Assembly (NCBI GenBank): GCA_002372465.1
Contig: DFGW01000016.1
Span: 1-18,848 of the forward strand
Direction of reading: 5' to 3'
From: Butyrivibrio sp. UBA3740
GTDB lineage: Bacteria > Bacillota > Clostridia > Lachnospirales > Lachnospiraceae
Length of the DNA: 18,848 bases
Positions 1 to 5,939 of the stretch are shown here, one piece after another; positions within the stretch are counted from its first letter, which is position 1; each line of letters begins with the position of its first letter. The position numbers and the translations under genes are program-made. The notes under the pieces are model-generated. The model did not search any database, was not told the origin of the DNA, and saw only the letters and a list, made by a program, of their open reading frames with translations.

Positions 1-600
1 ATACTTGTTGCAGACAGGCATGATAGCCTTAAGAAAATATACAATATTTTCAAAGAGCTTATCCTCGTCAACTCCACTGTATAGCTCAAAGAGCTCTTTT
101 ACCTTGGCCATTCTCTCAGGCTCCCAGCCGGGAAGAATTGCGCCGTTGGCATCACCTGCGATTGATTCAAACATCTTCTCAGGATCTATTGCATCAACGG
201 CCTCCTGGGTGTAGGCAAGAACTGTTGAGCCATCCTCTCTCTTCCTTGCCAGCTCTGTCCTGGTCCAGTCAAATACAGGCATGAAGTTGTAACACACCAT
301 GTGGATGTCCTCTTTACCCAGGTTCTCAAGGGTCTTGATGTAGTTGTCAATGTGAAGATCCCTGTCGGCTGTAGCTGCCTTAATAGCATCTGAGACGTTA
401 ACAGACTCGATACCTGCGATCTTAAGGCCTTCTGCCTCCACTTCCTTCTTCAGGGCTTTGATCTCATCCTGCTCCCAGAGCTCTCCTGCCTGTTTGTTGT
501 AAAGTGTTGTGATAACCCCGTGGACTCCGGGGATCTGTCTGATCTGCCAAAGCTTTACTGTATCGTACTGACTGCCGTACCAGCGAAATGTCATTTCCAT
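1..600 (-). CDS. uxuA: Mannonate dehydratase, 5' part (C-terminus beyond window)
   Basis: Catalyses dehydration of D-mannonate to 2-keto-3-deoxygluconate in cytoplasmic glucuronate catabolism. The first 200 codons are present; the family is usually about 350-390 residues, so roughly half is missing off the left edge. Visible family hallmarks are the N-terminal MEMTFRWYG, a (beta/alpha) barrel start with IPGVHGVITTLY at about residues 23-34, and the strongly conserved CYNFMPVFDWTRT at residues 103-115. The start ATG (598-600) has a GAGGGAG ribosome site about 7 bases upstream. It is shorter than E. coli UxuA in the middle, as is usual for Gram-positive versions. The gene is divergent from an AraC-type regulator only 144 bp away, which probably controls it; no strong consensus promoter is seen for uxuA, which fits activator dependence. 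Identification is from motif recognition and is confident; regulation is inference. Confidence 0.93.
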   Translation of the reverse strand, partial: MEMTFRWYGSQYDTVKLWQIRQIPGVHGVITTLYNKQAGELWEQDEIKALKKEVEAEGLKIAGIESVNVSDAIKAATADRDLHIDNYIKTLENLGKEDIHMVCYNFMPVFDWTRTELARKREDGSTVLAYTQEAVDAIDPEKMFESIAGDANGAILPGWEPERMAKVKELFELYSGVDEDKLFENIVYFLKAIMPVCNKY

Positions 601-691
601 AGTTTTTTCTCCCTCTTTTTAACTGAAAGTGTGTTGTTTTCTTTATCCTAAGCATATATGTCCGGGAGGGAGATTTGAATAGAATTACTTG

Positions 692-721
692 TTGCCAACT
701 TTGCAAAAATTGTTATAGAAT
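692..721 (+). promoter_or_regulatory. Likely promoter of the first AraC-family gene
   Basis: TTGCCA (692-697) is followed after 16 bases by TATAGA (714-719), or after 18 by TAGAAT (716-721). The start codon of the regulator is at 745. The same stretch contains an imperfect palindrome TTGC-N7-GCAA (692-706), a possible operator shared with divergent uxuA. Consensus matching only. Confidence 0.4.
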
Positions 722-744
722 ATCCCTGTCAAAAGGAGAGACCC

Positions 745-1638
745 ATGAAAAACAAACTCAGATCATCCTTCAACACAAGACAATACATGGTTTCCTCGGA
801 CTTTGAGGTCTTCTATTACTCCGACAGAAACTTCAGGACCTTAAGCCCCCATGCCCACGACTACTATGAGTGTTACCTGTTTCTGGAAGGTGACATAACC
901 ATGGAGATCTTTTCGGGAAAAGAGAAATCGGAGAAACATAAGATGTCTCCCGGGGACCTGATGCTGGTTCCGCCGGGCATAGAACACCACGCCATCATGA
1001 ACGATCCGGAGAAGAACTACAGAAGGTTTGTTTTCTGGATAAGCCGTCAGTGCTGCAACTCCCTTATGAGCGAGTCAGTAGACTACATGTACCTTATCCA
1101 GAAGGCAGAGGCCTTCCACAAATACATATATCATCTGGCTCCCGCCCAGTTCCATCTGGTGGAGTCAAAGTTCCTGCGCCTTTTGGAGGAGATCTCCAGC
1201 GACCGCTACGGCAGCGCAGCAGCCAGGCACCTGTGCCTTTGCGACCTTATCCTCACCATCAATCGCACCATCTACGATGAGGAGCACCGACAGACCGGCG
1301 GAGATGAGATATCTCTTTTCCAGAATATCCTGTCCTACGTGGAGAGTAACTTAGAGGAGTCTCTCACCTTAGACGACATCGCCGGGAAGTTTTTTGTCAG
1401 CAAGTACTACGTCTCCCACCTTTTTAAAGACACTTTGGGAATATCCCTTCATCAGTACATAATAAAAAAACGCCTTGCCGAGTGCCGAAACGCCATCACA
1501 GGCGGAAACAGCATCAGCAAGACATATGAAAGGTTCGGGTTCAGGGATTATTCCAGTTTTTTCAAGGCTTTCCGGAAAGAGTACGGAATGTCTCCAAAGG
1601 AATATCAAAGTCTCTACGCCCATCAGCCCTCGAAATAA
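745..1638 (+). CDS. AraC-family transcriptional regulator with cupin sensor domain
   Basis: A 297-residue one-component regulator. Residues about 20-100 form an AraC-type cupin ligand-binding domain, with the HAHDYYECYLFLEGD stretch at 36-50 and VPPGIEHH at 75-82. Residues about 190-290 hold the two helix-turn-helix motifs: DDIAGKFFVSKYYVSHLFK in the first and YERFGFRDYSSFFKAFRKEYGM, of which the last part (residues 271-283) is the conserved C-terminal signature with GMSPKEYQ. The start ATG is preceded by AAAGGAGAG. It lies back to back with uxuA, so control of glucuronate use is the natural guess; the inducer cannot be read from sequence. Its last 25 codons overlap the tail of the converging MATE gene on the other strand. 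Confidence 0.93.
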   Translation: MKNKLRSSFNTRQYMVSSDFEVFYYSDRNFRTLSPHAHDYYECYLFLEGDITMEIFSGKEKSEKHKMSPGDLMLVPPGIEHHAIMNDPEKNYRRFVFWISRQCCNSLMSESVDYMYLIQKAEAFHKYIYHLAPAQFHLVESKFLRLLEEISSDRYGSAAARHLCLCDLILTINRTIYDEEHRQTGGDEISLFQNILSYVESNLEESLTLDDIAGKFFVSKYYVSHLFKDTLGISLHQYIIKKRLAECRNAITGGNSISKTYERFGFRDYSSFFKAFRKEYGMSPKEYQSLYAHQPSK

Positions 1639-2962
1639 TTTCCTTCCAGGCCGGGGAAAAGATATAATAGCCGATCATGCAAACCATTCCAAAGGCAAAG
1701 GAAATGGCAATCGACAGCATTATATAGGTTCCGTCAAAGAACCTGTTTATAATATAGGCCGTTGGAATCCTGACAGCCCACAGCATCAAAAGATTGATCA
1801 CGGTAGTGTATTTTACAAAGCCGACTCCGTTCACCATGTTGGAAATGCAGTTGAATACCGCATAGCACCACTGAGACAGAAGGACTGCCACCACATATCT
1901 GCCGGCATAGGTCAGCACCATTTCATCCTGGGAAAAGAACCGCAAAAGAGGCATCCTGAAGGATATAACGGCAAGGCCCATAGCCAGGGTCACAGCTCCG
2001 TTTATGAACGGAATTTTGATGTAACCGTCCCTGAGCCTGTCATAGTTTTTGGCCCCGTAGTTCTGCCCTGAGAAAGTAGAAGCTGCTGCCGAAACAGCTG
2101 TTATTGCAACATTGGTAAGGCCAGTGATCCTTCCTGCAATCGAAGCTCCCGCCATGAATATGTAGCCCTGTGCGTTGACAAGGGTCTGCATAGCCATATG
2201 CCCAAAGGAGAATAAGGAATTATTAAGGCCTATAGGAAGGCCGATTGCCAGGATGCCCTTCATGCAGTCAGGATCAAAGTCCTTGGGCAGGAACGAAAAA
2301 GTAAGTTGTGGAAATCTCTTTTCAATATAAATAACACTGGTTATCCATGATAAGAACATTGCAATACTTGTAGCCATGGCTGCTCCCTGTACATCCAGGG
2401 ACAGTCCTGCCACCAGCAAAAGATCAAGGACGATATTGGAAATACAGGACACAACCAGAAACCACAGGGACGAAGCACTGTCACCAAGGCCCCTTAATAT
2501 TCCCGCATTCATGTTGTAGCCGATGTTTCCAAGAGCCCCAAGGAATACAATCCTTGTATATATCAGGGCTGAATCCCATACATCCTCAGGAACTCCCATA
2601 AACTTCAGTATATAGGGAGCGGCGAACAAGCCAATAATAGCGATTGGTATTCCACTCATGTAGACAAAGGAAGTGGCAGTATGGGCAAGCTTTTCAACCT
2701 TCTTCTCATCTCCCGCCCCAATACTCTGTGATACCAGGATCGACACTCCTGAACCTATTCCCAGAAAGATGCACAAAAGCACCTCCACCGGCTGTGAGCT
2801 AGTTCCCACTGCCGCCAGAGAAGCATCTCCGCAGTAATGTCCCACCACCAGCGTATCCACTGTGGTATACAGCTGCTGAAGAATATTTCCTATAACAATT
2901 GGTATTGCAAACATTATCACCTTGCGGATAATGCTGCCTTTGGTCATATCTATCTTTTTCAT
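1562..2962 (-). CDS. MATE-family multidrug/sodium efflux transporter
   Basis: A 466-residue polytopic membrane protein of the multi-antimicrobial extrusion family (Na+- or H+-coupled export of cationic compounds). It opens with MTKGSIIRKVIMFAIPIVIG and LLQQLYTTVDTLVVG-like sequence, the standard MATE N-terminus, and shows two six-helix halves; the second begins near KGILAIGLPIGLNNSLF (about residue 238). Length is normal apart from a polar C-terminal tail of about 25 residues that is encoded opposite the end of the AraC gene. Two starts are possible: codon 1, or Met6 (MTKGSI), which aligns with the start of the other MATE protein in this window. No good ribosome site precedes either. Divergent from a second AraC-type regulator, a plausible controller. 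Substrate unknown. Confidence 0.92.
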   Translation of the reverse strand: MKKIDMTKGSIIRKVIMFAIPIVIGNILQQLYTTVDTLVVGHYCGDASLAAVGTSSQPVEVLLCIFLGIGSGVSILVSQSIGAGDEKKVEKLAHTATSFVYMSGIPIAIIGLFAAPYILKFMGVPEDVWDSALIYTRIVFLGALGNIGYNMNAGILRGLGDSASSLWFLVVSCISNIVLDLLLVAGLSLDVQGAAMATSIAMFLSWITSVIYIEKRFPQLTFSFLPKDFDPDCMKGILAIGLPIGLNNSLFSFGHMAMQTLVNAQGYIFMAGASIAGRITGLTNVAITAVSAAASTFSGQNYGAKNYDRLRDGYIKIPFINGAVTLAMGLAVISFRMPLLRFFSQDEMVLTYAGRYVVAVLLSQWCYAVFNCISNMVNGVGFVKYTTVINLLMLWAVRIPTAYIINRFFDGTYIMLSIAISFAFGMVCMIGYYIFSPAWKEIISRADGRRDFDIPLETFRTLSGKP

Positions 2963-2995
2963 GTCTCTTATTTTCGTTCACGAGACAATAATTTT

Positions 2996-3024
2996 CTTAT
3001 ATTTTTATCCCTTATATCAGCCAA
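2996..3024 (-). promoter_or_regulatory. Likely promoter of the MATE gene
   Basis: On the minus strand TTGGCT (3019-3024) is followed by a 17-base spacer and TATAAG (2996-3001). Transcription would start near 2989. The first transcribed bases include GTCTC (2982-2986 side) and GAGAC (2963-2967 side), which can pair just before the start codon. Consensus matching only. Confidence 0.45.
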
Positions 3025-3049
3025 AAATTATGATTTCATGTCATCATAT

Positions 3050-3060
3050 GGTATGATACC
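3050..3060 (+). promoter_or_regulatory. Possible -10 region and small palindrome before the second AraC gene
   Basis: TATGAT (3052-3057) is a good -10 hexamer 24 bp before the start codon and lies inside the palindrome GGTAT-G-ATACC. No matching -35 hexamer is clear, so an activator may be needed. Confidence 0.35.
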
Positions 3061-3080
3061 CTTGTAAGGAGGGTCAGGCC

Positions 3081-3953
3081 ATGGCACTACCACTGCCTCA
3101 GGGCAAACAATTTACCATGTATCACCGAAAGCTTTCAGGAGACTTTGAGATGTCCTCCATGGAGGTGGCGCAGGATCATTATTCCCTGGCATTTATCATT
3201 CACGGGGACAGGAAGGTCATAACTCCCACCAAGAGTTTTTCCCTCCATGAAGGCTATATAAACGGGATTGCGCCCTTTGTCTACCATCGCACGGTCCCTG
3301 AATCGGGAGATTACTACGAAAGCTTCCTTTTAAAGTTTTCGCCTGACTTTGCGAAAGAGCTGACTGCAGCTCTTGGGCTTCAGTTTTTGGATAATCTCTA
3401 CAGTCAGTTTCCCAAGAGGTTTACCCCTGATGAGGGAAAAGAGCTCTTTTACCTGGCAAAGATACTCCTTGAAGCCTACGATGCATCAAACCTTTTGGAT
3501 ACGCCTGAGGAGCAAAAGGCTGCTGACATCAAGATCAAATATCTTTTGTATTCACTTCTGATGCTTATTGGGGATAAAGGGGAAAGTGCCAGTGAGAAGA
3601 CCCAGCACCATAAGAGCACCCTGTCAGAGCCCATAATGGAGGCTGTATACTACATTGAGAGCAACTATCAGAAATCTCTTAACATCGATGAGGTGGCAGC
3701 TATTTCAGGTTACTCGGTTTCTTACTTCTCCAAACTGTTCAAGAACCAGCTTGGGAAGGCCTTTTCAGAATATCTGTGTCTTACAAGATTAAAGCACGTT
3801 CAGAACCTGCTCCTGTCCACAGACATGTCTGCCACGGAGATTGCCCTGGAATGCGGCTTTCCATACCCCGGGAACATGACAGCCAGCTTCAAAAAAGAAT
3901 TCGGCATGACGCCACTCAAATTCAGAAAACAGAACAAAAATGAATATAAATAA
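3081..3953 (+). CDS. AraC-family transcriptional regulator
   Basis: A 290-residue regulator. The N-terminal ~150 residues look like an AraC cupin-type sensor (IIHGDRKVITPTKSFSLHEG at about 38-57; histidine-containing but diverged), and residues about 185-285 carry the double helix-turn-helix: SLNIDEVAAISGYSVSYFSK in the first motif, ending with MTASFKKEFGMTPLKFRK in the second. The start ATG has an AAGGAGGG ribosome site 7 bases upstream. It is divergent from the MATE gene and convergent with the GH5 gene; its stop is followed by a small stem-loop (3957-3988) and then by a large nested palindrome. The likely target is the adjacent MATE transporter, an inference from layout. Confidence 0.92.
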   Translation: MALPLPQGKQFTMYHRKLSGDFEMSSMEVAQDHYSLAFIIHGDRKVITPTKSFSLHEGYINGIAPFVYHRTVPESGDYYESFLLKFSPDFAKELTAALGLQFLDNLYSQFPKRFTPDEGKELFYLAKILLEAYDASNLLDTPEEQKAADIKIKYLLYSLLMLIGDKGESASEKTQHHKSTLSEPIMEAVYYIESNYQKSLNIDEVAAISGYSVSYFSKLFKNQLGKAFSEYLCLTRLKHVQNLLLSTDMSATEIALECGFPYPGNMTASFKKEFGMTPLKFRKQNKNEYK

Positions 3954-3956
3954 CAC

Positions 3957-3988
3957 GGATTGTTACGTGCAGAGCACTCTCACAATCC
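3957..3988 (+). other. Stem-loop just after the AraC stop codon
   Basis: GGATTGT (3957-3963) pairs with ACAATCC (3982-3988), with an inner GTGC-AGA-GCAC stem (3967-3977). It has no following T-run, so it is not a classical terminator; it may protect the 3' end of the transcript. Confidence 0.4.
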
Positions 3989-3994
3989 TACAAA

Positions 3995-4195
3995 ACTTTA
4001 TCAATACCCGCTGCAGTAATTATAGCCACCCTCAGATGTCTTTCAATGGACTTTCGCGGCATAAATCCTTGCACCCTCATAAGAATGATTCTATTCGTTT
4101 CATTGATCAATTCCGGGTGCATCGGTTTATTCCACGATTCCATTGACAACTATCTGAGGGTGGCTTTTTGGTCCGTAAGCGGGTATTGATAAGGT
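3995..4195 (+). repeat. Nested palindromic repeat element, copy 1 (terminator-like)
   Basis: A ~195-bp imperfect palindrome with nested stems, all seen directly. Outer stem A: TATCAATACCCGCT (3999-4012) with AGCGGGTATTGATA (4178-4191), extendable to 3995/4195 with one mismatch. Stem B: AGCCACCCTCAGAT (4024-4037) with ATCTGAGGGTGGCT (4152-4165), followed by a T-run. Stem C: TCAATGGA (4043-4050) with TCCATTGA (4139-4146). Stem D: the segment from CGCGGCATAAATCC (4055-4068) with GGTTTATTCCACG (4124-4136), imperfect. Stem E: GCACCC (4071-4076) with GGGTGC (4115-4120). A homologous element lies in opposite orientation at 4544-4732. It begins 46 bp after the AraC stop; the T-run after stem B suggests transcript termination for that gene. 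Family not recognised. Confidence 0.8.
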
Positions 4196-4222
4196 GGATA
4201 TCCCCAAGTAATGGGCATATCC
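4196..4222. other. Small hairpin between repeat elements
   Basis: GGATAT (4196-4201) pairs with ATATCC (4217-4222) and an inner CCC/GGG pair closes a short loop, with one C-C mismatch. Role unknown. Confidence 0.35.
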
Positions 4223-4254
4223 ATTCTAAGATGTCCAAGTTTACACAGTCCTGC

Positions 4255-4451
4255 ATGACCACAGGCCTATTTATGGGCTTTGGGCATGATGATTTAACAC
4301 TAGCCTTCATGACCTAAAGCCTGATTTCGGGCTTGGGGCATGATGATTATACGCTAGCCTTCATGACCTAAGGCTTTTTTTCGGATAAAGGCATGAAGAA
4401 TAGCTAAAAACTTACATGCCTAAATTCATATATCAATGCAAAGGCATGAAG
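4255..4451. repeat. Degenerate 53-54-bp tandem repeats, about 3-4 units
   Basis: Units beginning ATGACC start at 4255, 4309 and 4363, exactly 54 bp apart. The first two share GGGCATGATGATT and CTAGCCTTCATGACC; the third is more diverged but keeps GGCATGA and a CTTACATGCCTAA counterpart, and a fourth begins with AAAGGCATGAAG (4440-4451, repeating 4387-4398). The GGCATGA word recurs at 4283, 4337, 4390 and 4443. Unit 2 can form AAGCC/GGCTT around a short loop. No gene is supported here; short open frames over this stretch look accidental. Confidence 0.75.
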
Positions 4452-4543
4452 TCGGTCTTATACCAGCCAAATCCACATAACATTGCGCTCAAGGCCGCCG
4501 TGAGCTGTCATTTACCAGAAGGCGCCATAGGCGAATTCTTAAC

Positions 4544-4732
4544 TCATATCCGCTTACAGACAAAAAAACATATCCCGGATATCTGTCAATGGAACCGTGG
4601 AATAAACCGCAGCGACCGGCTTTAATGCCTGATGCACATAAACAGATGCATATGAGGTCGCAAGGATTTATGCCGCGTAAGTCCATTGATAGATATCCGG
4701 GATATGGTTATAATACTCAAAAGCGGATATGA
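4544..4732 (-). repeat. Nested palindromic repeat element, copy 2 (terminator-like)
   Basis: Homologue of the element at 3999-4191 in opposite orientation. Outer stem A: TCATATCCGCTT (4544-4555) with AAGCGGATATGA (4721-4732), perfect. Stems B and C are continuous: 4569-4593 pairs with 4682-4706, 24 of 25 positions, including CATATCCCGGATATC and the TCAATGGA/TCCATTGA core. Stem D: GTGGAATAAACCG region (4597-4610) with GGATTTATGCCGC (4664-4676). Stem E: GCGACC (4612-4617) with GGTCGC (4656-4661). Read on the minus strand, away from the GH5 gene whose stop lies 45 bp upstream, stem B is followed by seven T residues. Conserved between copies are the C and D cores and the CCGCTTAC-GAC-AAAAA bulge; stems A, B and E differ in sequence but stay paired. 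Confidence 0.8.
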
Positions 4733-4776
4733 ATATAATCCAATCTACTTTGTTTACAGGCTAAAGATCCAGTTAT

Positions 4777-5814
4777 TTATAGGTTCTTAACCATTTCATC
4801 TCTTATCTCATCATAGTGAGGACCAACAATTCCGAAGTCCTTCTCCTTATATACCCATAGTGCTCTTCCGATTCCATACTTCTCAAAAGCAGCATGAATA
4901 TCCTTAAGCCAGTTCAGGGTTGAAGGATTTACAGGAGCCTGGTCGATAACACCGTACTCTCCGCAGTACAAAGGTGCGTTGTTCTTGGTGGCAGCCTCTA
5001 CTGCAGGCTCAAAGAGCTCTGCAAAGTAATCAGCACCGGTCTCCTTAACCTTCATCTTGAGGATAGCTCCGGCCCAGTCAGGATCAAGGTTCTTGGACTT
5101 CTCTGAGTATTCTGCGGTAGTTGCAGGATATTCTACCGTAATGTCTTTTGGCATATTGTCCATCCACCATGCCCTCTGATGTGTAAAGATCATGGGCTCA
5201 TAGCAGTGGAAGTTGTATACCACATGGTCGTCCTTGGGAGGATTAAGGAAAGGTACACTTCTTACATTGTTGTACCAAACGCCGCCCACAACCACATATG
5301 AATCGGGAGCGTTCTTTCTGATAACATCAATAGCCTTGTCAGCGATTGAGTTCCACTCATCCTTGATATCAGGAGAGATAACCTCGTTGAGAAGCTCAAA
5401 TGCCACATCCTTCTGTCCTGCATATCTCTTGGAAATGCGATCCCACATGATGTAGAACCTCTCCTGGAGAGCTTCATTGTGGAAGAAAATCTCCTTGTCA
5501 CCATTAACCTCCAAAGGATCAAAGGTATATCCATAGGTATTGTGCATATCGATCAGTATGTTGAGGCCGAACTCTCTGCACCAGCTGATGCAGTTGTCCA
5601 CGTATGTATAGCCATCTTCAAGCATAGATCCGTCTTCGCCTTCAATGACGATATAGTCGATGGGGAGACGAACATGATCACATCCCCAGCCGGCAATTCT
5701 CTTAATGTCATCCTTTACAATAAATGTGTCGTAATGCTCTTTAGTCTTTTCGTCTGCCTGAGAGAGCCATCCTCCCAGATTTACTCCCCTCTGGTAGCCT
5801 TCGAATTTCCTCAT
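4777..5814 (-). CDS. Glycoside hydrolase family 5 (cellulase/glucanase-like)
   Basis: A retaining (beta/alpha)8-barrel glycosidase. Numbering from the first possible ATG at 5820 (347 residues), RGVNLGGWLSQ (11-21) is the N-terminal signature, Asn145-Glu146 in FELLNEVIS is the acid/base site and Glu288 in YCGEYGV the nucleophile; His93, His205 and Trp322 fit the active-site set of the family. The GVNLGGWL start recalls exo-beta-glucanase-like GH5 subfamilies, so beta-glucan oligosaccharides are likely, but substrate cannot be settled. There is no signal peptide, so it probably acts in the cytoplasm on imported oligosaccharides. I place the start at 5814 because AGAGG lies 7 bases before that ATG and only 1 base before the alternative at 5820. 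It has its own promoter-like region upstream. Confidence 0.92.
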   Translation of the reverse strand: MRKFEGYQRGVNLGGWLSQADEKTKEHYDTFIVKDDIKRIAGWGCDHVRLPIDYIVIEGEDGSMLEDGYTYVDNCISWCREFGLNILIDMHNTYGYTFDPLEVNGDKEIFFHNEALQERFYIMWDRISKRYAGQKDVAFELLNEVISPDIKDEWNSIADKAIDVIRKNAPDSYVVVGGVWYNNVRSVPFLNPPKDDHVVYNFHCYEPMIFTHQRAWWMDNMPKDITVEYPATTAEYSEKSKNLDPDWAGAILKMKVKETGADYFAELFEPAVEAATKNNAPLYCGEYGVIDQAPVNPSTLNWLKDIHAAFEKYGIGRALWVYKEKDFGIVGPHYDEIRDEMVKNL

Positions 5815-5855
5815 TTTCATACCTCTTTTTCACAAAAATTAGTTAATAGACAGTT

Positions 5856-5891
5856 ACAGAGATTGCGATAAACAAATATCACAATCTCTGT
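5856..5891. promoter_or_regulatory. Palindrome across the predicted GH5 transcription start
   Basis: ACAGAGATTG (5856-5865) and CAATCTCTGT (5882-5891) are perfect complements; inside them, after one mismatch, GATA (5867-5870) pairs with TATC (5877-5880). It lies between the predicted -10 and the ribosome site. No T-run follows on either strand, so an operator or 5'-end RNA hairpin is more likely than a terminator. Confidence 0.55.
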
Positions 5892-5893
5892 TA

Positions 5894-5922
5894 ATTGTAC
5901 AACGAAAACGTTTAAGTTGCAC
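5894..5922 (-). promoter_or_regulatory. GH5 promoter with LacI-type operator core
   Basis: On the minus strand TACAAT (5894-5899) is a good -10; the -35 (GTGCAA, 17 bases upstream) is poor. The spacer contains AAACGTTT (5906-5913), the CG-centred palindrome typical of LacI/CcpA-type operators. This suggests sugar-responsive repression; no regulator of that family is in the window. Confidence 0.45.
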
Positions 5923-5939
5923 TACTTTTTTATACCAGA

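Noticed and set aside
1475..2071. 198-codon plus-strand open frame
   Set aside because: It is antisense to the MATE gene and the 3' end of the AraC gene in another frame, with no ribosome site or recognisable domain.
3995..4195. Target-site duplication TA flanking copy 1 as for a mariner-type MITE
   Set aside because: The TA is part of the palindrome itself, and copy 2 lacks it (AC on the left, AT on the right), so there is no consistent duplication.
4107..4310. Short minus-strand open frame sharing a QWNRGINR word with a plus-strand frame at 4416-4625
   Set aside because: The shared peptide is just the conserved stem-loop core of the two palindromic repeat copies read in the same frame; the rest of the two frames is unrelated and neither has a ribosome site.
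5856..5891. Terminator for the giant surface-protein gene
   Set aside because: The stem is good but there is no T-run after it on the minus strand, and it overlaps the predicted GH5 start of transcription.
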